Shown here: positions 12,477-24,700 of the stretch, piece after piece
How the letters are laid out: each line of letters starts with the position of its first letter
How positions within the stretch are numbered: the stretch's first letter is position 1
Assembly (NCBI GenBank): GCA_933822405.4
Contig: CAKOGP040001814.1
Coordinates: forward strand, 248,001-312,000
From: Cylindrotheca closterium
Taxonomy: Eukaryota > Bacillariophyta > Bacillariophyceae > Bacillariales > Bacillariaceae
Reading direction: 5' to 3'
DNA length: 64,000 bases
Position numbers and translations under genes: made by a program
The notes under the pieces: model-generated
What the model was told of the DNA's origin: nothing
Seen by the model: the letters and a program-made list of their open reading frames with translations, nothing else
Databases searched by the model: none

Positions 12477-14192
12477 TCACAACGTGAACGGCTGAAGCAG
12501 GAAGAACATGACAGTACCTAAAACCACCAGGAGACCCCTACCCCGACCATTTCCAGCCGAAGTATCTTCCATACCTCCAATTCCGTAGTAAAAGTCGTCA
12601 TCAAGGTCGTCGTCAAAGTCGTCGTCGAAGTCATCGTCCTCTATGAAGTCTTGGTCGAAGATGTTGTCATTGTTGCCATTGTTAGTGCTGCCGTCACCTT
12701 TGCCGCTGTCATCTGTTATGCCATTGTTCTGGTCTCCATAAGGTCCATTACTGTCGTCGATGACGATATTCTGAGAATAAGAACATAACTCGGAGGAAGG
12801 TTTGATCATCATGCTCTCATCCCGGTAGTCGATCCAACAGTAGTTCCCCTCGGAAGGTAGTGTCCCAGTAGCACATGGTTTCCATGGATACAAAGCAGCG
12901 GGATCTGAATGAAGGTATGAAGACGGCAACGTGTAGTCCGTAAACTCACTAACAAAGGCATTCGCCAGCATGCGGCCCTTCAAAATCATACCCTCGTATC
13001 CACTGTGAATGTTGGTTGGGTACTTGCGATACCATTCAAATTCTTTGCAGGTGCTACGATCTTCACATTTTCGTTCTCCTGCTGGAAACAAAGGATCGTA
13101 TCCATAAAACAATAGGGGGCCTGCATTCAGATGCAAGTTGGGCGAATCAAAGCATGGAGTCGAGGCTGACACAACGCAATCCGATGCAGTGTCGTCGTTG
13201 GAAGCGAGGGCAAATTCAACATTCTTGGCCTTGCACCCCTTGACTAGTTGAGTCGCGTATTCCTTTCCGCTCTGCAATTGATTGTGGGTGTTGGAACCAG
13301 TGTCAATAATCGGGACGTCTCGTCCAACTTCTCGTCGAAAGCCGTCCCAGACTCGAGCCGTACCCTCGCCAAATAGTTTCCAGACAGGATCTCCACCCTT
13401 GAGATCGGCTTGTCCTTGAACCCAAACGATACCCGCCCAATTGAAAAGAATTCCAGCATTCAATAAGGCCTCCTGTGTTCGTCGAATCGTGTACACCATA
13501 TTCTTAAATTGAGTCTTTTTGGTAGCAAAGTCGAGGCCACCATTGGTTGCCATCCACTGAGCTGTCCCATCGTCGGCAGACGTATCCCACATATTTCGTC
13601 TATTGAATGGGTTCCAATGAGAGTGGGTATTTGTACCACCCGAACAGTACTTCATCACCATGGTTGGCCTGCCTGTCACCGCGTGCATGCGTTCCCCAAA
13701 GGAGATTTCAGGTCCAAACAGAGTCCGGTCTCTTCCGGCTTTCATGGGAGCAATGAAAAAACGGTCGACAGCAGCGGGACTAGCGTAGCCAGCAAACCAA
13801 ACTCCAGAAATCTCGCCTTGCAACTCGGGATACCTTTGAGGATCAGCAGTCAACTCGCCGACTCCTGCTTGGCCTGTGCATTCGGATTGACCTGCCAAAA
13901 GATAGACTTGAACGGTTTCGCCTGGGCTGGGGAGTTGCGTTGCCACAGCTGGTTTGTTCGGGTCGTAGTCGGAACACGTTTTACAACAGATCTCTCGTAA
14001 GGAATCTCCTAAATGATTTTGAATGTTGCAACCTTCCATGACATCGATGCAGGCTGTCATGTCATTTCGACCCTGTTGGGCTCCCATTAGTGCAATCTGA
14101 GTGTCATCGTCCACACATTCATTTCCCTGAGCAAGCGAGGGCTGAAACAGGCAAGTGAAAGCAGCAAGAATCCTAAATGTCCTCGACATCAT
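12477..14192 (-). CDS. Secreted SASA-domain esterase, copy 2, with Asp-rich tail
   Basis: This is a single-exon gene of 571 residues. The frame is open further upstream, but I place the start at 14192, where Met-Met-Ser begins a clean signal peptide ending near SLAQG. The order is the same as in copy 1: Cys-rich ShKT-like segment (CVDDD...CCKTC), SASA esterase domain with LLAGQSE, IVWVQGQAD and PNLHLN motifs. Copy 2 then adds an Asn/Gly/Asp-rich tail, including a repeated DDDFDDD run encoded near 12590-12650. A hydrophobic C-terminus suggests a GPI anchor. It reads straight across the position of the intron in copy 1. The acidic tail could bind Ca2+ or cationic wall components (inference). 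Confidence 0.8.
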   Translation of the reverse strand: MMSRTFRILAAFTCLFQPSLAQGNECVDDDTQIALMGAQQGRNDMTACIDVMEGCNIQNHLGDSLREICCKTCSDYDPNKPAVATQLPSPGETVQVYLLAGQSECTGQAGVGELTADPQRYPELQGEISGVWFAGYASPAAVDRFFIAPMKAGRDRTLFGPEISFGERMHAVTGRPTMVMKYCSGGTNTHSHWNPFNRRNMWDTSADDGTAQWMATNGGLDFATKKTQFKNMVYTIRRTQEALLNAGILFNWAGIVWVQGQADLKGGDPVWKLFGEGTARVWDGFRREVGRDVPIIDTGSNTHNQLQSGKEYATQLVKGCKAKNVEFALASNDDTASDCVVSASTPCFDSPNLHLNAGPLLFYGYDPLFPAGERKCEDRSTCKEFEWYRKYPTNIHSGYEGMILKGRMLANAFVSEFTDYTLPSSYLHSDPAALYPWKPCATGTLPSEGNYCWIDYRDESMMIKPSSELCSYSQNIVIDDSNGPYGDQNNGITDDSGKGDGSTNNGNNDNIFDQDFIEDDDFDDDFDDDLDDDFYYGIGGMEDTSAGNGRGRGLLVVLGTVMFFLLQPFTL

Positions 14193-14516
14193 CTTCGCTT
14201 GTGTATTGTATGACAGCGTGACAAGAAGAGGAGAATCAAATTTTTGTCGAATCTTGTTGAAGTTGCGAAGCACGTGCCACCAATGACTCAGTCGAACGAG
14301 TCGATGGTCTGCTCTTGATTAAAAGATACAGTAGTTTCAGTTACTGTGCACTGTCTATCATCATTACGTCTAGAAAGGCCGGGAAAATCAATATTTACTC
14401 CCAAGAATTGTATGCTAAATTTCTATTTCCCGGCCGTTCCTAGAGTACTATTTTACACAACATTAACATCAAAAGCAGTTTAAAATGTAGCGGTTTCGTT
14501 CCTGTCGCCTATAACC
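14193..14516. other. Intergenic, nothing recognised
   Basis: This 324-bp AT-rich region lies between the start of SASA copy 2 and the 3' end of the CS-domain gene. I see no ORF or repeat of note. It should hold the promoter of copy 2. Confidence 0.4.
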
Positions 14517-16297
14517 TTAGGCTCCAAGAACTGACACGAGATCCGAATTCATATCCACTTCGATATTCTCTGGTGGAACAAGTTCCTCGTCAATGCTATC
14601 ACAACTCCTGGAACGACCATTGGCAAAATTAGATGCTCGCCTGCTTGTTGGCCGTTGCATCTTTTTCGGTTCTTCTACTACCTTGTTGGGATCGACAAAA
14701 ATGACAGCAGGCATTGGTTTCTTGGCTGCTGTTGCGGAAGCGCTGGATCTCGATCTTCTAGGCGGTGGACCATTGGTAGACTTTCTCCTAGGCGGGGCAC
14801 AATTGCTAGACTTGTTTCTCCTTGGTTTGGGTTGTGGTTGTTCTTCACCTGGTTCGTTCAAATCGAAAGCATCATGGCTGCTGGAGCGACGATTCACGAG
14901 GCGGCTGTTTCCAGGCCTCCTTCTGCCTTCCCTCCTCTTTCGCTCTCCTCCGACGTCTTCATCATCATCCTGTTTATTCGAGTCTTTGGATCTCCTGCTG
15001 AGACGGCGCGCTGGTCTCGCTTCCAAGTCATCGTCCTCTAGATTATCATCGTCATCATTGGATCTTCTGCTACGAAGAGATCGACAACTTCTTTGTCTTT
15101 CGGGTGGCAAATCATCGGCATCATTATTGACATCGTCGTCATTGGATCTTCTCCGTTGCAGTACTTCCTGTTTCATGCTGGATGGTGATTGACTGCTCTT
15201 TCGTCTTTCTGGTGGCAAATCATCATGCATATCTCCATCATTGTCATCATCATTGGATCGTCGACGTTGTTGACTTACTTTTTGTTTCATGATGGATGGT
15301 GACATTGACCGAGCCTTTTGGATGGTTTGGACATCGTCCACTCGGTCGTCTTTGAGGGCGCGGGCCCAGGTGCTGCCCTTGTTTTCCTTGGCCAGAATAA
15401 TCTTGCAATGTTGTTTGCACTGTTTCCAGGAAGATTCTTCCACGTCGACTTGACCACCCGTGTCGTGACTCAAAAACCACTTGGTAGGCAGTCCTTTGGG
15501 TTTGGTTCCCAGCTGGACGAGTCTATATTGTTTATTGATTGAGAAAGGAAAATAGATTAGAAGAGTTCATACTTGGGTCAGAGATAAAATGCCAAAGGTA
15601 CGTACCCTTCGAAAATGTTGCAGAACGCTGTAAAATCAGCATTCGGAGTGGGATAATAAATGGAAACAAACTTGGGATTCTGATCCCATTCGTATAGAAG
15701 TACTCCATTCTGAAAGACTTTGTTACGAAACACGGTTTTCTTTGTGGAATTGCGAGGCGTGGAAGCAGCAGCAGCAGCAGACCCAGAAGCGGTAAAGCTT
15801 GATTGCCGACGAGGTGTGGAAGCAGCAGCAGAACCAGAAGTTGTAACGCTCGATTGCCGGCGAAGTGTGGAAGCACCAGCAGCGCCAGCAGACCCAGAAG
15901 CTGTAAAGCTCGATTGCCGGATAGGTTTGGAAGCAGCAGCACCAGCAGACCCAGAGGTTGTAAGGCTCGAGTGCCGGCTTGGCGTAGCATTAGTGCCCTT
16001 GCTCGGCCGCAGACTCCTCAAGCTTTTAGGTCGTTCTTCTTCTCCACTCGGCGGGATGGAGCTATTGCGGGATCGCACACTCCTCAAGCTTTTGGGTCGC
16101 TCTTCTTCTAGATTGCTTTGCTTGATGGTATCAGGTTTGTTCGGAGTTGTCACACTGCTCTTTCTGGTCAAGAATCCAGGACTGGCAACTGTGGATGTCC
16201 TCTTTTCCACAAAGCCTCGCGTTATCTTCTTTCCTGCAGTGCCCAGATTGGGACCCGGTGGGGGCGGAGGTGGTGCAGGTCTTGGTTTGAAACCCAT
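14517..16297 (-). CDS. CS-domain (NudC/p23-like) protein with repetitive phospho-site-rich tails
   Basis: Exons 16297-15606 and 15522-14517 join across an 83-bp phase-2 intron to give 565 residues. The splice sits inside the globular domain and reconstructs a CS-like core (about residues 190-290). The core reads YEWDQNPKFVSIYYPTP, then W-F-LSHDTGG, VDVEESSW and IILAKENKG-W, matching the NudC-type pattern of strands. CS domains act as Hsp90 co-chaperone or protein-binding modules. Upstream is a Pro-rich start and four to five tandem RRQSSxTxSGSA units. Downstream are repeated RRRSNDDD and MKQxVxQ units, then Arg/Ser-rich sequence. These arrays look like basophilic- and CK2-type phosphorylation sites (inference). 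Function unknown. Confidence 0.65.
15765..15985. repeat. In-frame minisatellite, about 57-66 bp units
   Basis: Roughly four imperfect tandem units on the plus strand are each marked by cgattgccgg-like and gaagc(agc)n words. On the minus strand they encode RQSS-(F/V/L)-T-x-SGSA-Ala-rich segments of the CS-domain protein. All length changes are multiples of three. Confidence 0.75.
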
Positions 16298-18058
16298 CTA
16301 TCTATCTGTATACATGTACTGCGTAGCTTGGTGTAGGGTGATGGTGGAAGCGTTGCGATTTGTCGGCGATTGAAAACCGAAGTGGTGTCTACTGTCGAAC
16401 ATGAAAAACAATAAACTCCGAAATATTAATAATTGCGTTGTCGCCACCAAAGCAAAATGTTAATCGTAACTTTTCGACAAACATTTATCGACAAAAGTTC
16501 CTTGGGAATTGTGGGACTTTCTTAGTGTCTATTAAGAGTAGGTACCATTGCATTTGGCCGAGAAAAGGAAGACCTCAGGGGACTCTTATTATTGTAGAGA
16601 CTACAAGGCTGCCACCACACTTTACGGAAGCAGAGACGCTGGATTTAGAAGGAACGCCGCCCAATAATGTCCTCAGTGGCAGAGACACCTGTCACATTTA
16701 TAATGTATGCGAGCAAATCACAGAAGACCGCAATATATTTGCTCAAACAATCTCAAAAGCGAGAAACCGCTTCCTATGACCAAAATCTCTGCTTTGCTCA
16801 AGCAGTATCCAACAAATCAAAATCTCTTCTTGACGCCATGACAGTGGCAGAAGCAGGACAATCCAAAACATTAGAACGACTCTTCGTCCCACAGAAAGAC
16901 GTTGCAACTATGAGGGCAAGACTCGAGACGTATCACCACCACCAGTATTATCCTCTTATGAGCGCCTGAAGACTGAGCACTTGACGACATTTCTTGGGCA
17001 CAAACAAAAAGCAAGTGCTGCCAGGCAGTGTACTGAAATCTTAGCCGCTTTGACGTTTCGTCCAGCTTATCTTGAGCGATACTGTACTTCCCTGACATTA
17101 CATCGTGACTGTGCTCGATGAAGGTAATCCAGGCCGATAGAACAGGGAGCTGCGTGGTCGGAAGCGACCCAATTCGAACGCCAAAAGTTGCAATTCATTT
17201 ATCCGTTTTCCCGGCTTGGTGGTTTCGTACTCTTCCTTGTATGCGTCCGTGTTCATGTACCTCGGTATTCTATAGCAAGCAATCGATAATATGTCAAGGT
17301 TCCATCAGCGTCTTCCCTGACCTGGGCGAAATTTTGGACCCGATTCCGAATTTTCGTCCCTCTTGATAGGCACCATTTGATCCACGCAATAGCACTAGCA
17401 ATGCGTAAAAAAAAGAAATAAATAAATCGCATGCATCCCAATGATCAAATGATGCCATGTCGAGATCAGGATCAAGTGGAAACAGCCGCCAACCTGCTAC
17501 CAATGCTTGCTGAAGCACTTTGTCAATATCGTCTTTCGCCTTTCCGGAATCGGGTACAACATTCCAAAGCAAATAGCCATCTTGGTGATGCGCCACACAG
17601 TGCCGCCTGAGCGCACTTATTTACGAGGGATCTAGTTCCTAAATGAAGCAGTATTGCTTCAAATATCATGGCAACGTACTGTAACTTCTTTTTCGCACAG
17701 AGGGCAAATAGGTCCCACAGCCGACGCACCAGAAGCGAGGCTTTCAAGGCCACTCCTTGGGTTAGAAGATGCATCGGTAGTTGCGTCCAATGGTGCTGTT
17801 GTGTTTTGTAGTGACGCTACTTTGCTTTCATTTGTCATGGCTATACCTATGATACTGTGTGTTATTTTTTTGTAATGTGATGATGAAATTTCGTCATGCA
17901 TGCGAAATTGAAATGATGCGCGCGTGCCGAAATGAAAACGTTGGAGTTTTTGGGACTTTCTTAGTTTCCATCATGGCCCCCCCAAATCAAAAAGTGTGCG
18001 CCAATATATTTGACATCGAGATTATGAAATATGTCGTGCCATACATTTGTATAGTACA
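16298..18058. other. Long gene-poor stretch
   Basis: This is about 1.8 kb without a confident gene. Several 60-110 codon ORFs on both strands overlap without domains. A minus frame at 17659-17901 contains a CPLCEKEV zinc-knuckle-like word, but I could not join it in frame to the neighbouring 100-codon frame (17294-17596). A short phrase gggactttcttagt occurs at about 16513 and again near 17950, hinting at an old repeat. Confidence 0.35.
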
Positions 18059-18657
18059 ATGGCGGGAAGCACGAGAAGGAGGAGGAAGGCAGCTGGTGCG
18101 GCGGTTGTTGCGACTCCTTCACCACCAACAACAAAGCAGAGAAAGAAGTTCACTTGCAAACATAAACTGTCAAGAAAGTGGTGCAAGACTTCTTGTGGGT
18201 TGTGTTGGCTTTTTGCCCTGGTCCGACAACTGGACCGCCGGAATGCAAATCGACATGCAAAACAGAACTCAAAGTCGCCAAACGCTCTTACAACAACAAG
18301 AAGAAGAAAACAAGCGACGACTCTATGATTGTTACACCAGGCACAAGAAGGACATGCACAGCTGAAACCAAAAAGGCTATCGCAGATTGTGCTGTTGCAT
18401 TCGATTCCGAAGACGAAGATGATTATTATTGTGATGATGTGTCAGCATCTGCGCTCAAACCTGAAATTGCGAATCTGAAGGCAAGAATTTCGGATCTACA
18501 AGAAGAAACCATGGCCGATGCTATCGAACGCTTGGTCCAGAGGAATGGTAAAAACGTGGAGCTTCCAGCCGAGTTATTAATTGAAGCATTGAACAAGCCT
18601 CTAGAGCCAAGCAATTCAATGTCAAACAAAAGCTATCGCTCGTCGCCGCGGTTCTAG
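18059..18657 (+). CDS. Hypothetical basic/Cys-containing ORF, frame uncertain
   Basis: Two overlapping plus frames could belong to one gene. One runs from an ATG at 18059 (TRRRRKAAG..., KKFTCKHKLSRKWCKTSC). The other is open to 18657 (PPECKSTCKTELK..., an acidic SEDEDDYY run, then an amphipathic helix). They overlap at about 18178-18328, and I see no clear intron joining them, so a frameshift, a pseudogene, or a start at 18178 are all possible. No family is recognised. Confidence 0.25.
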
Positions 18658-18791
18658 AGATGATCAATTATCTCTAGAGAAAATAACTGAGTTTGTGTGA
18701 ATGGCTCGATTGCAGTCATCCCACTTTCATATGTTGGTCAGTATTAATATTAACAGCTTCTATGATAGGACTAGCTCAATCATATTATTGA

Positions 18792-21700
18792 TTATTCTGT
18801 AGTCTGTTGTTTCACTTTTTGCAATCTAGCTCGAAGGGCTGCTGCGCGTGATTCAGCAGGTTGCGTTGCTGGTTCTTCGACACTGTTGACAGAACTTGAA
18901 CCTGAACCCCTCTTTTCTTGCGCTGCCGCCAATCTCGCCCGAAATGCCCGAACAGTTGGTGCGGAGTCTTCTGCAGGAGGTACTGTTTCGGCAACGGGTT
19001 GTCCAGCTGAATCCGTTCCATTCAACTTCGAGCGGAGACTCTTAATCCTGGCAGTCATCGACTCTGATGCTGTGGCAGCTGGCGCAGCATCCACATCGCT
19101 GGCTTTCAGAGATAGCTGTTCCAAAATGAACTCCCGGAACGTATCTGACACTTGCTCCAAATGTTCCATCAAATCCGCATTTCCATACATGTCAGTATAG
19201 CCCCGAAGTGCTGATATTGCTTTTTCTCGCTCTTCTCCCTGTGCACTTCCGACGGCAGATACAAGGGCACTCACATCCCGCGTAGCAACACCGGTAGGAG
19301 TTCCTCTCGCTGGTGATCCTGGATAGATTCCAAGGTCTGTTGCGCATGAAGTAAGAAGTTTGCCAAGCTCCGATGATTGGGAATCTATTCCTAGTTCATC
19401 CATCTGACTGCGCAGCGAAAAGCTTTCCCCGCGTGCTTTCAACATGGACGTCATGAGCAACATCGCCAGATTTCGGTTCCCTCCAGCGCCAGCGCCATCA
19501 GATAAAGTAGCATCCAGCGAATCTTCGAGGCAACAAAGAATAGATTCTATGTCAAATTCGCCTGAATTGTATGGCTCAGGGGTGCCCTCTTCAGCTTTGA
19601 TGACTCGCGAGAACAGTTTGGCAATTACTCTCGACAGCCGACTATTGAACATCGATTCATCAGAATTCTTCGCATTCATTGATAGTTGCTGTTGCAAAGC
19701 AATCAAAGCTTGGAAGGAAATATCCCTTTTGGTACCAGTAGCTGCTTGGACCGCAAGCTGGAGAAAGATAGAAGGTGTCAGATTTGGAATTTTTGAACGA
19801 GAACTTCACAGCCCAATTTTCGAAACTCACCTTGTTGATAGCTCGAACCATCTGCGTGCTTGTCGCGTCGTCTAGTTTTGATCCCTCCGGTACAGAAGAA
19901 GAAGTGGCAAGTCTTTTGTCAAGTAGAGCTTTCCCTGCCTCTCGTATCAAGAGCGTCAAATCGTCCACAGCTACCTTTTTCGCCAAATCATCTGATCTAA
20001 AAATGGCCATCAAAGAGGCTAGGTTTACAGACAAAAGAGGAACTGACATTCCAGCAGAACACCTTGAATCGTGGCAGTCAAAGCCGAACCCAATTAACCT
20101 AACATCGCGCACTTGTTAGAGAATTTTCGATTACCAGAATTTTGGTACTCATAAGGATACTTACCTGGTCAATGCCGCTACAACATCACTGGCGCGATCC
20201 GCGATCTCCACACGGAGGTGAGTTACGTCACTTGATGACAGATCGACTGCAAGGTTTGCTTGTCCAGACACTGCTGCATGAATAGTCTTCAAGACATCAG
20301 TGGTTGCAAAGATATCGTCGTCATCTTCTTGAAGAGGCGATTTCTTCGCAATCAAAGACGAGAGTGTATCGAGGAAAGCGCTCAAGCGTTCTCGTGGCTC
20401 GCCCTGAGAATACAAATCGTTGTCAAACGGGATACCACGCACGGGAGACAACGCTTTCTCTGGTCCAGTTGCGGTCGATGAAGAAGTTTCTTGCGAAAAT
20501 GTTGTGGATAAGCCAAACTTGTCTTGAGGAGCTTCTTCCTCTACCTCAATAGTATCGATTGTGACTTTGGTCTTTTCACGGATCTTGAGAAGGCGAGCGC
20601 GAAGAGAAGCTGCCGCGCCGATTTCCGTGGATGCTGAATTTGAAGAATCTGGTTTGTCCATAGCGGCTGCCGCTGACATCTGGGTAGGCACCGAAAAGAG
20701 CTTTGTGGATTTGCTTTGAGAATTTGTTTCCGGTATAGAAGACTTTGAAGAAGCAATTGAATTTGACCTTGCAATTCCACCAGTACCCTCCAGCATTTCT
20801 TCGGCATCAAGAAGGTTTGATAGAATATCGTTTGCTGAATCTACGTCGAGCTTGGCACTGCCACGGCGCATTCCTTGCGAGTAGCTTGATGGGCCTTGTG
20901 AAAGACGAGATGATTGAGTGGTCCTGGGGGAGTCACGAAGTCCAAGTGCAGGCAACTCATCGCCAAAAGCTGAGTTGTACCCCCCTGAAACACCCTTTGA
21001 TTTCGCTGGTTCAAAGGTCGGACTCCTAGGAACTATTGTTTTGTTTTTGGCGAAAGTTGGGCTTCTCGGAATCTTTTGAGGACTCGGTATTTCACGGTTC
21101 GGTGACCCTCTGGGCTTCTGAGTCCGCCGTAAGCTCTCTGTTCCAGAGGTGGGCTTGGAACCACCACCAGACGTAACTCTTTCCTCGAGCAAATCACGAG
21201 CCTTGGCAGATAATGACGAACCACAGATTCTCGCCAAACGCTGCATGTCCCCATTCATTCTCAATAGCAACGATTCCATCAAATCCAGATATGCATTTCG
21301 ATTCTCAAGCAGCTTTTCTTCCGACAGAGCCTTCGCCAAGGCAAGTGTTCCTCTTTTCCCAATGCCACTGAGACCGATCTTTTCGACGCAGTCGTAACAT
21401 TCTCTGCAAGCAAGAACTCGTGCATGTGGATAAGGAGATGCTTCAAGCACTGGTACACAGACAAGTGGACCTAGCTTCTTTGGAGGACATAGCGCCTCGG
21501 AAGTGCAAAGATCCAGCAATTCCATGTATGTATCCTTGAAACGACCCTATGAAAAAGAAAAGTAAGATTCGGCATGAGTTGATAACAGTAGTGCTATCTC
21601 AACAAACGCACCTTCGCAGCACTGTATTTGTCCCAAATGAAAGGCAACAAGATACCGGATTCGGAATCAGTGAGTTCGTGATTTATGTCCATCATGTGCA

Positions 21701-24700
21701 AGAACAGTTCGGAGAAGAAAGATAGTAGCTCTTGAAGTCCAGCAGTGGTTTCTTTTCGGCAAAGGACGTAGACTGACCACTTCAATATTATCCCAAACTG
21801 GTCAGATACTGCGGTACCTTCTCCAGCCTTGTCCAATTCAATGGCACGCTTCAAAAGATCGCAACCTGCTTTCGCATCATCATGCCTGCGAATGCCTCCT
21901 GCAGGGAAGAGGACCTTCACTGAGTCAGGGGGGAGTAGTGGTGACCAAGTTTTCTTCAATCCAGTGAAATACGTATTTGCGCTTGGTTCGTCCGGGTATT
22001 CTGGCCAAGTCATCAGTCGCATCGCCGAAGCTGACTTTTGCTTTCCTGTATCGGCCCCAAGTCCAATCAAAGGATGCGCTGATTCTAGGGTTTCCGATAC
22101 GGCTTCCTGCTGACGGCCACGGCCATTATTATTCGTTTTCCTTGTGGTTGCATTGGGTGGAGCAATGGATCTCCTAGAAGTTGTAGTCTGAGATCTTCTC
22201 CCAATAGCTCTAGTAGATATGGTTCCTTTCTCCACCTCTTGTGATTCGCTTGGTTCGTCTAATGCTGACATTCTTGCCAAGATGGGACCAATAGATCTTT
22301 GTTTTGCAGGTTTTAGTCTGCTGGCGCTTCGTTTTGCAGTCGAAATATCGAACACTTCCTTGTCCACGCAAGCTTGAAGCAAAGCCTCCGAGGCAGCTCT
22401 AATATCTGCCTTTGGAGATGTTAATCCATCGACAATAACTGTTGCAAATCGGCCTCCAACAGTTTCTCCACGTTGCGAGGCGACGTTATCAAGATTTGGT
22501 AGGTCATCCGCAAATGTCTGTGTCAAGTTGAGGACATCCGAAAGGCCGCTTGCCTGGTGATTAAGAATGCTAAAGTGAGAAACATGGCAAGACCCGATTA
22601 ATGCGAAGCTCCAAGACATACCTTAAACTCCGATTCATCAAGAACCATCGCGAGCGCAGACACAAAGGGAATGATGACCTGGCTGTTGATCCCTTCTCCC
22701 TCAATAGGATGCAGAGTTGTGGCTTTTTGCAATGCCTCCATTGCAGCATCATGCATCGCCTTTTTGTTTTCATTCATTGCAGAATTGATCAGTGGCGCAT
22801 AAATAACTTTGCCAAGTTTTACTTGCGCCGGAGCGTCAACTAATGAGAGTACGGTGCCAAGGAGACGAGCTGCGACAGGCTTCAAATTGCTTTGTGTATC
22901 TGAGAGGCGTTCGCACAGCTCGCGACAGAGGGCAACTAGTTGTTTTATGTTCGTTGTATCCAATAGACCATTGCATTGCTTCAGTGCGCTAGATACATCC
23001 TCCATGGCTGCCTTTCTGGCCTTCCACGACGTCTTGCTTTCTTTCGATCCCTGATTGTGATTTGGGAAAAGTCAAATGTTAGGGAGATCGAGTCGTTTTT
23101 AGCTTCTTCGATAACTCCAGCATCGCTTACCATCTTATCAATGCAGTCGTTAGGTAACTCTGCAAACAAATCCATCTTGGGTATATCCAGTCCGAATCCA
23201 GCATCCGCATCGGATCCATCACCTTTGCCGTCCAAGCCGACACAGATGCTACTTTTTGGCCATTGCGTGGCCGCGAAGGATGGATCATGCGGATTATCTT
23301 CAAAAGTTTTCTCTAACAAAGAACGAATTGAATCATCCTTGCCCGCGGCAGTATACGCAACCGGCCGAACAATTGGTCCTAACTGAATGTGCAATAGCCC
23401 AGCTGCTGAAAGTGATTCCTTCTTTACCTTAGCATTCTTCGACTTGCACCCCTGCATACAAATGGAAAGTTCAGATGAGTTCAAGTCTGACAATAACGTG
23501 ATAATAGGGAATGGCATAACTCACCTCCACCAAATAGGGCACAGCTTCGCTAACGCTAGAGCCAAGTGATGCAGCTCCGAATTCATTGCAGAAATGTTGA
23601 ATCCATTTCGCCAATTCTTCGTGAGCAGCAGGAGCTCTGATCTTTTTGATGGCTTCGTAGCAAATCATGTGGATTTCTGAAGGCATACGAACAACACACA
23701 AACTAGACAGCAACTCTTTGGCAAAGCTTGAAAGCTTCCTGTCAGCAATTTTCTCAGTCGCCAGCGTAGCTGCATCGGCCGAAGCCCATTCCAAAAACGG
23801 GATACCGGCCTTTTCATGATAGTCACACAACGCAAGGAATAATTCCATAATAGCCTTAGTGACATTGAAGTTCGACTCTTTGAAACCTCGAGTATGCTCT
23901 TTTACCAGCACCACAATGCAATTAGCTTCCAATACACTCTCTGATGGAGATGACAAAACTTCGCGATTGGAGACAAAGTTCGCCAATCCTTTTATGGCCG
24001 CCTGACGACACTGCCATTTGGATGCTAACGAAAACACGTATGAGCAGCGTGAAATGAACGCTTCAATGGCGCATAATAATTGTGGAAAACTTACATTGTA
24101 TTCCGGAAATAGTGTCACCGTTGTCCTCGTCTGTCTCCCATGGTGGAATATCCAAGGATGAACATCTTGCAATGGCTTCCTCGGTGGTAGGTATGTCCCC
24201 AGATTCAACATTGAAAGGTGCAGCAGCTGGTCTCGCTTTGGGAGGTGGTGTCGGGGCCTTCTTTGCAACAGGAGGAGGCGGAGCAGCTGGTGTGGTCTTT
24301 ACCTTGGAGCGAGATGTGGCCGACGCCCTTTTGACTGGTGACGATGGCGGACTCGCCTTTGAAGTCCTGGTCGGTTTGGGAGCCCCACCGCTGCTCCCAG
24401 AAAGTTGCTTGTAAACACGCGGGTTGGAAGTCTCCAACTCTTCAATTACGCTCTCCACAGAATTTTGAATTTCTGGGTCCTCCACAGATTGAAGTTCCTT
24501 GAGCGTTCTGACAGCTGCCTTTCGCACATTGGCATCAGTATCCTTCAGCTTCAAGCTAGCCAGATTTGCCGACTCTTTTGCAGTTGATGGGTCTAGTGCT
24601 CCCCGTGGACCAGCCGTTTCTCGTCGCGTCACGCATCGGGTCAAAAAGTCCAACGCATTGGTTCTAGCCAATGCATTCTTTTGCTTGCGTTCTTCCAAGG

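Noticed and set aside
14593..15192. 199-codon plus ORF opposite the CS-domain gene exon 2
   Set aside because: It is a Leu/Ser-rich reverse image of the Arg/Ser/Asp repeats on the coding strand.
15720..16373. 217-codon plus ORF opposite CS-domain exon 1
   Set aside because: Its apparent repeat structure is only the reverse complement of the RQSS minisatellite; the minus strand closes in frame across the intron.
17294..17901. Possible two-exon minus gene with a CPLCEKEV zinc-knuckle-like motif and a VAHHQDGYLLWNVVPDSG segment
   Set aside because: Phases of the plausible donor (gtacgt near 17686) and acceptors do not agree with the downstream frame, so no consistent CDS could be built.
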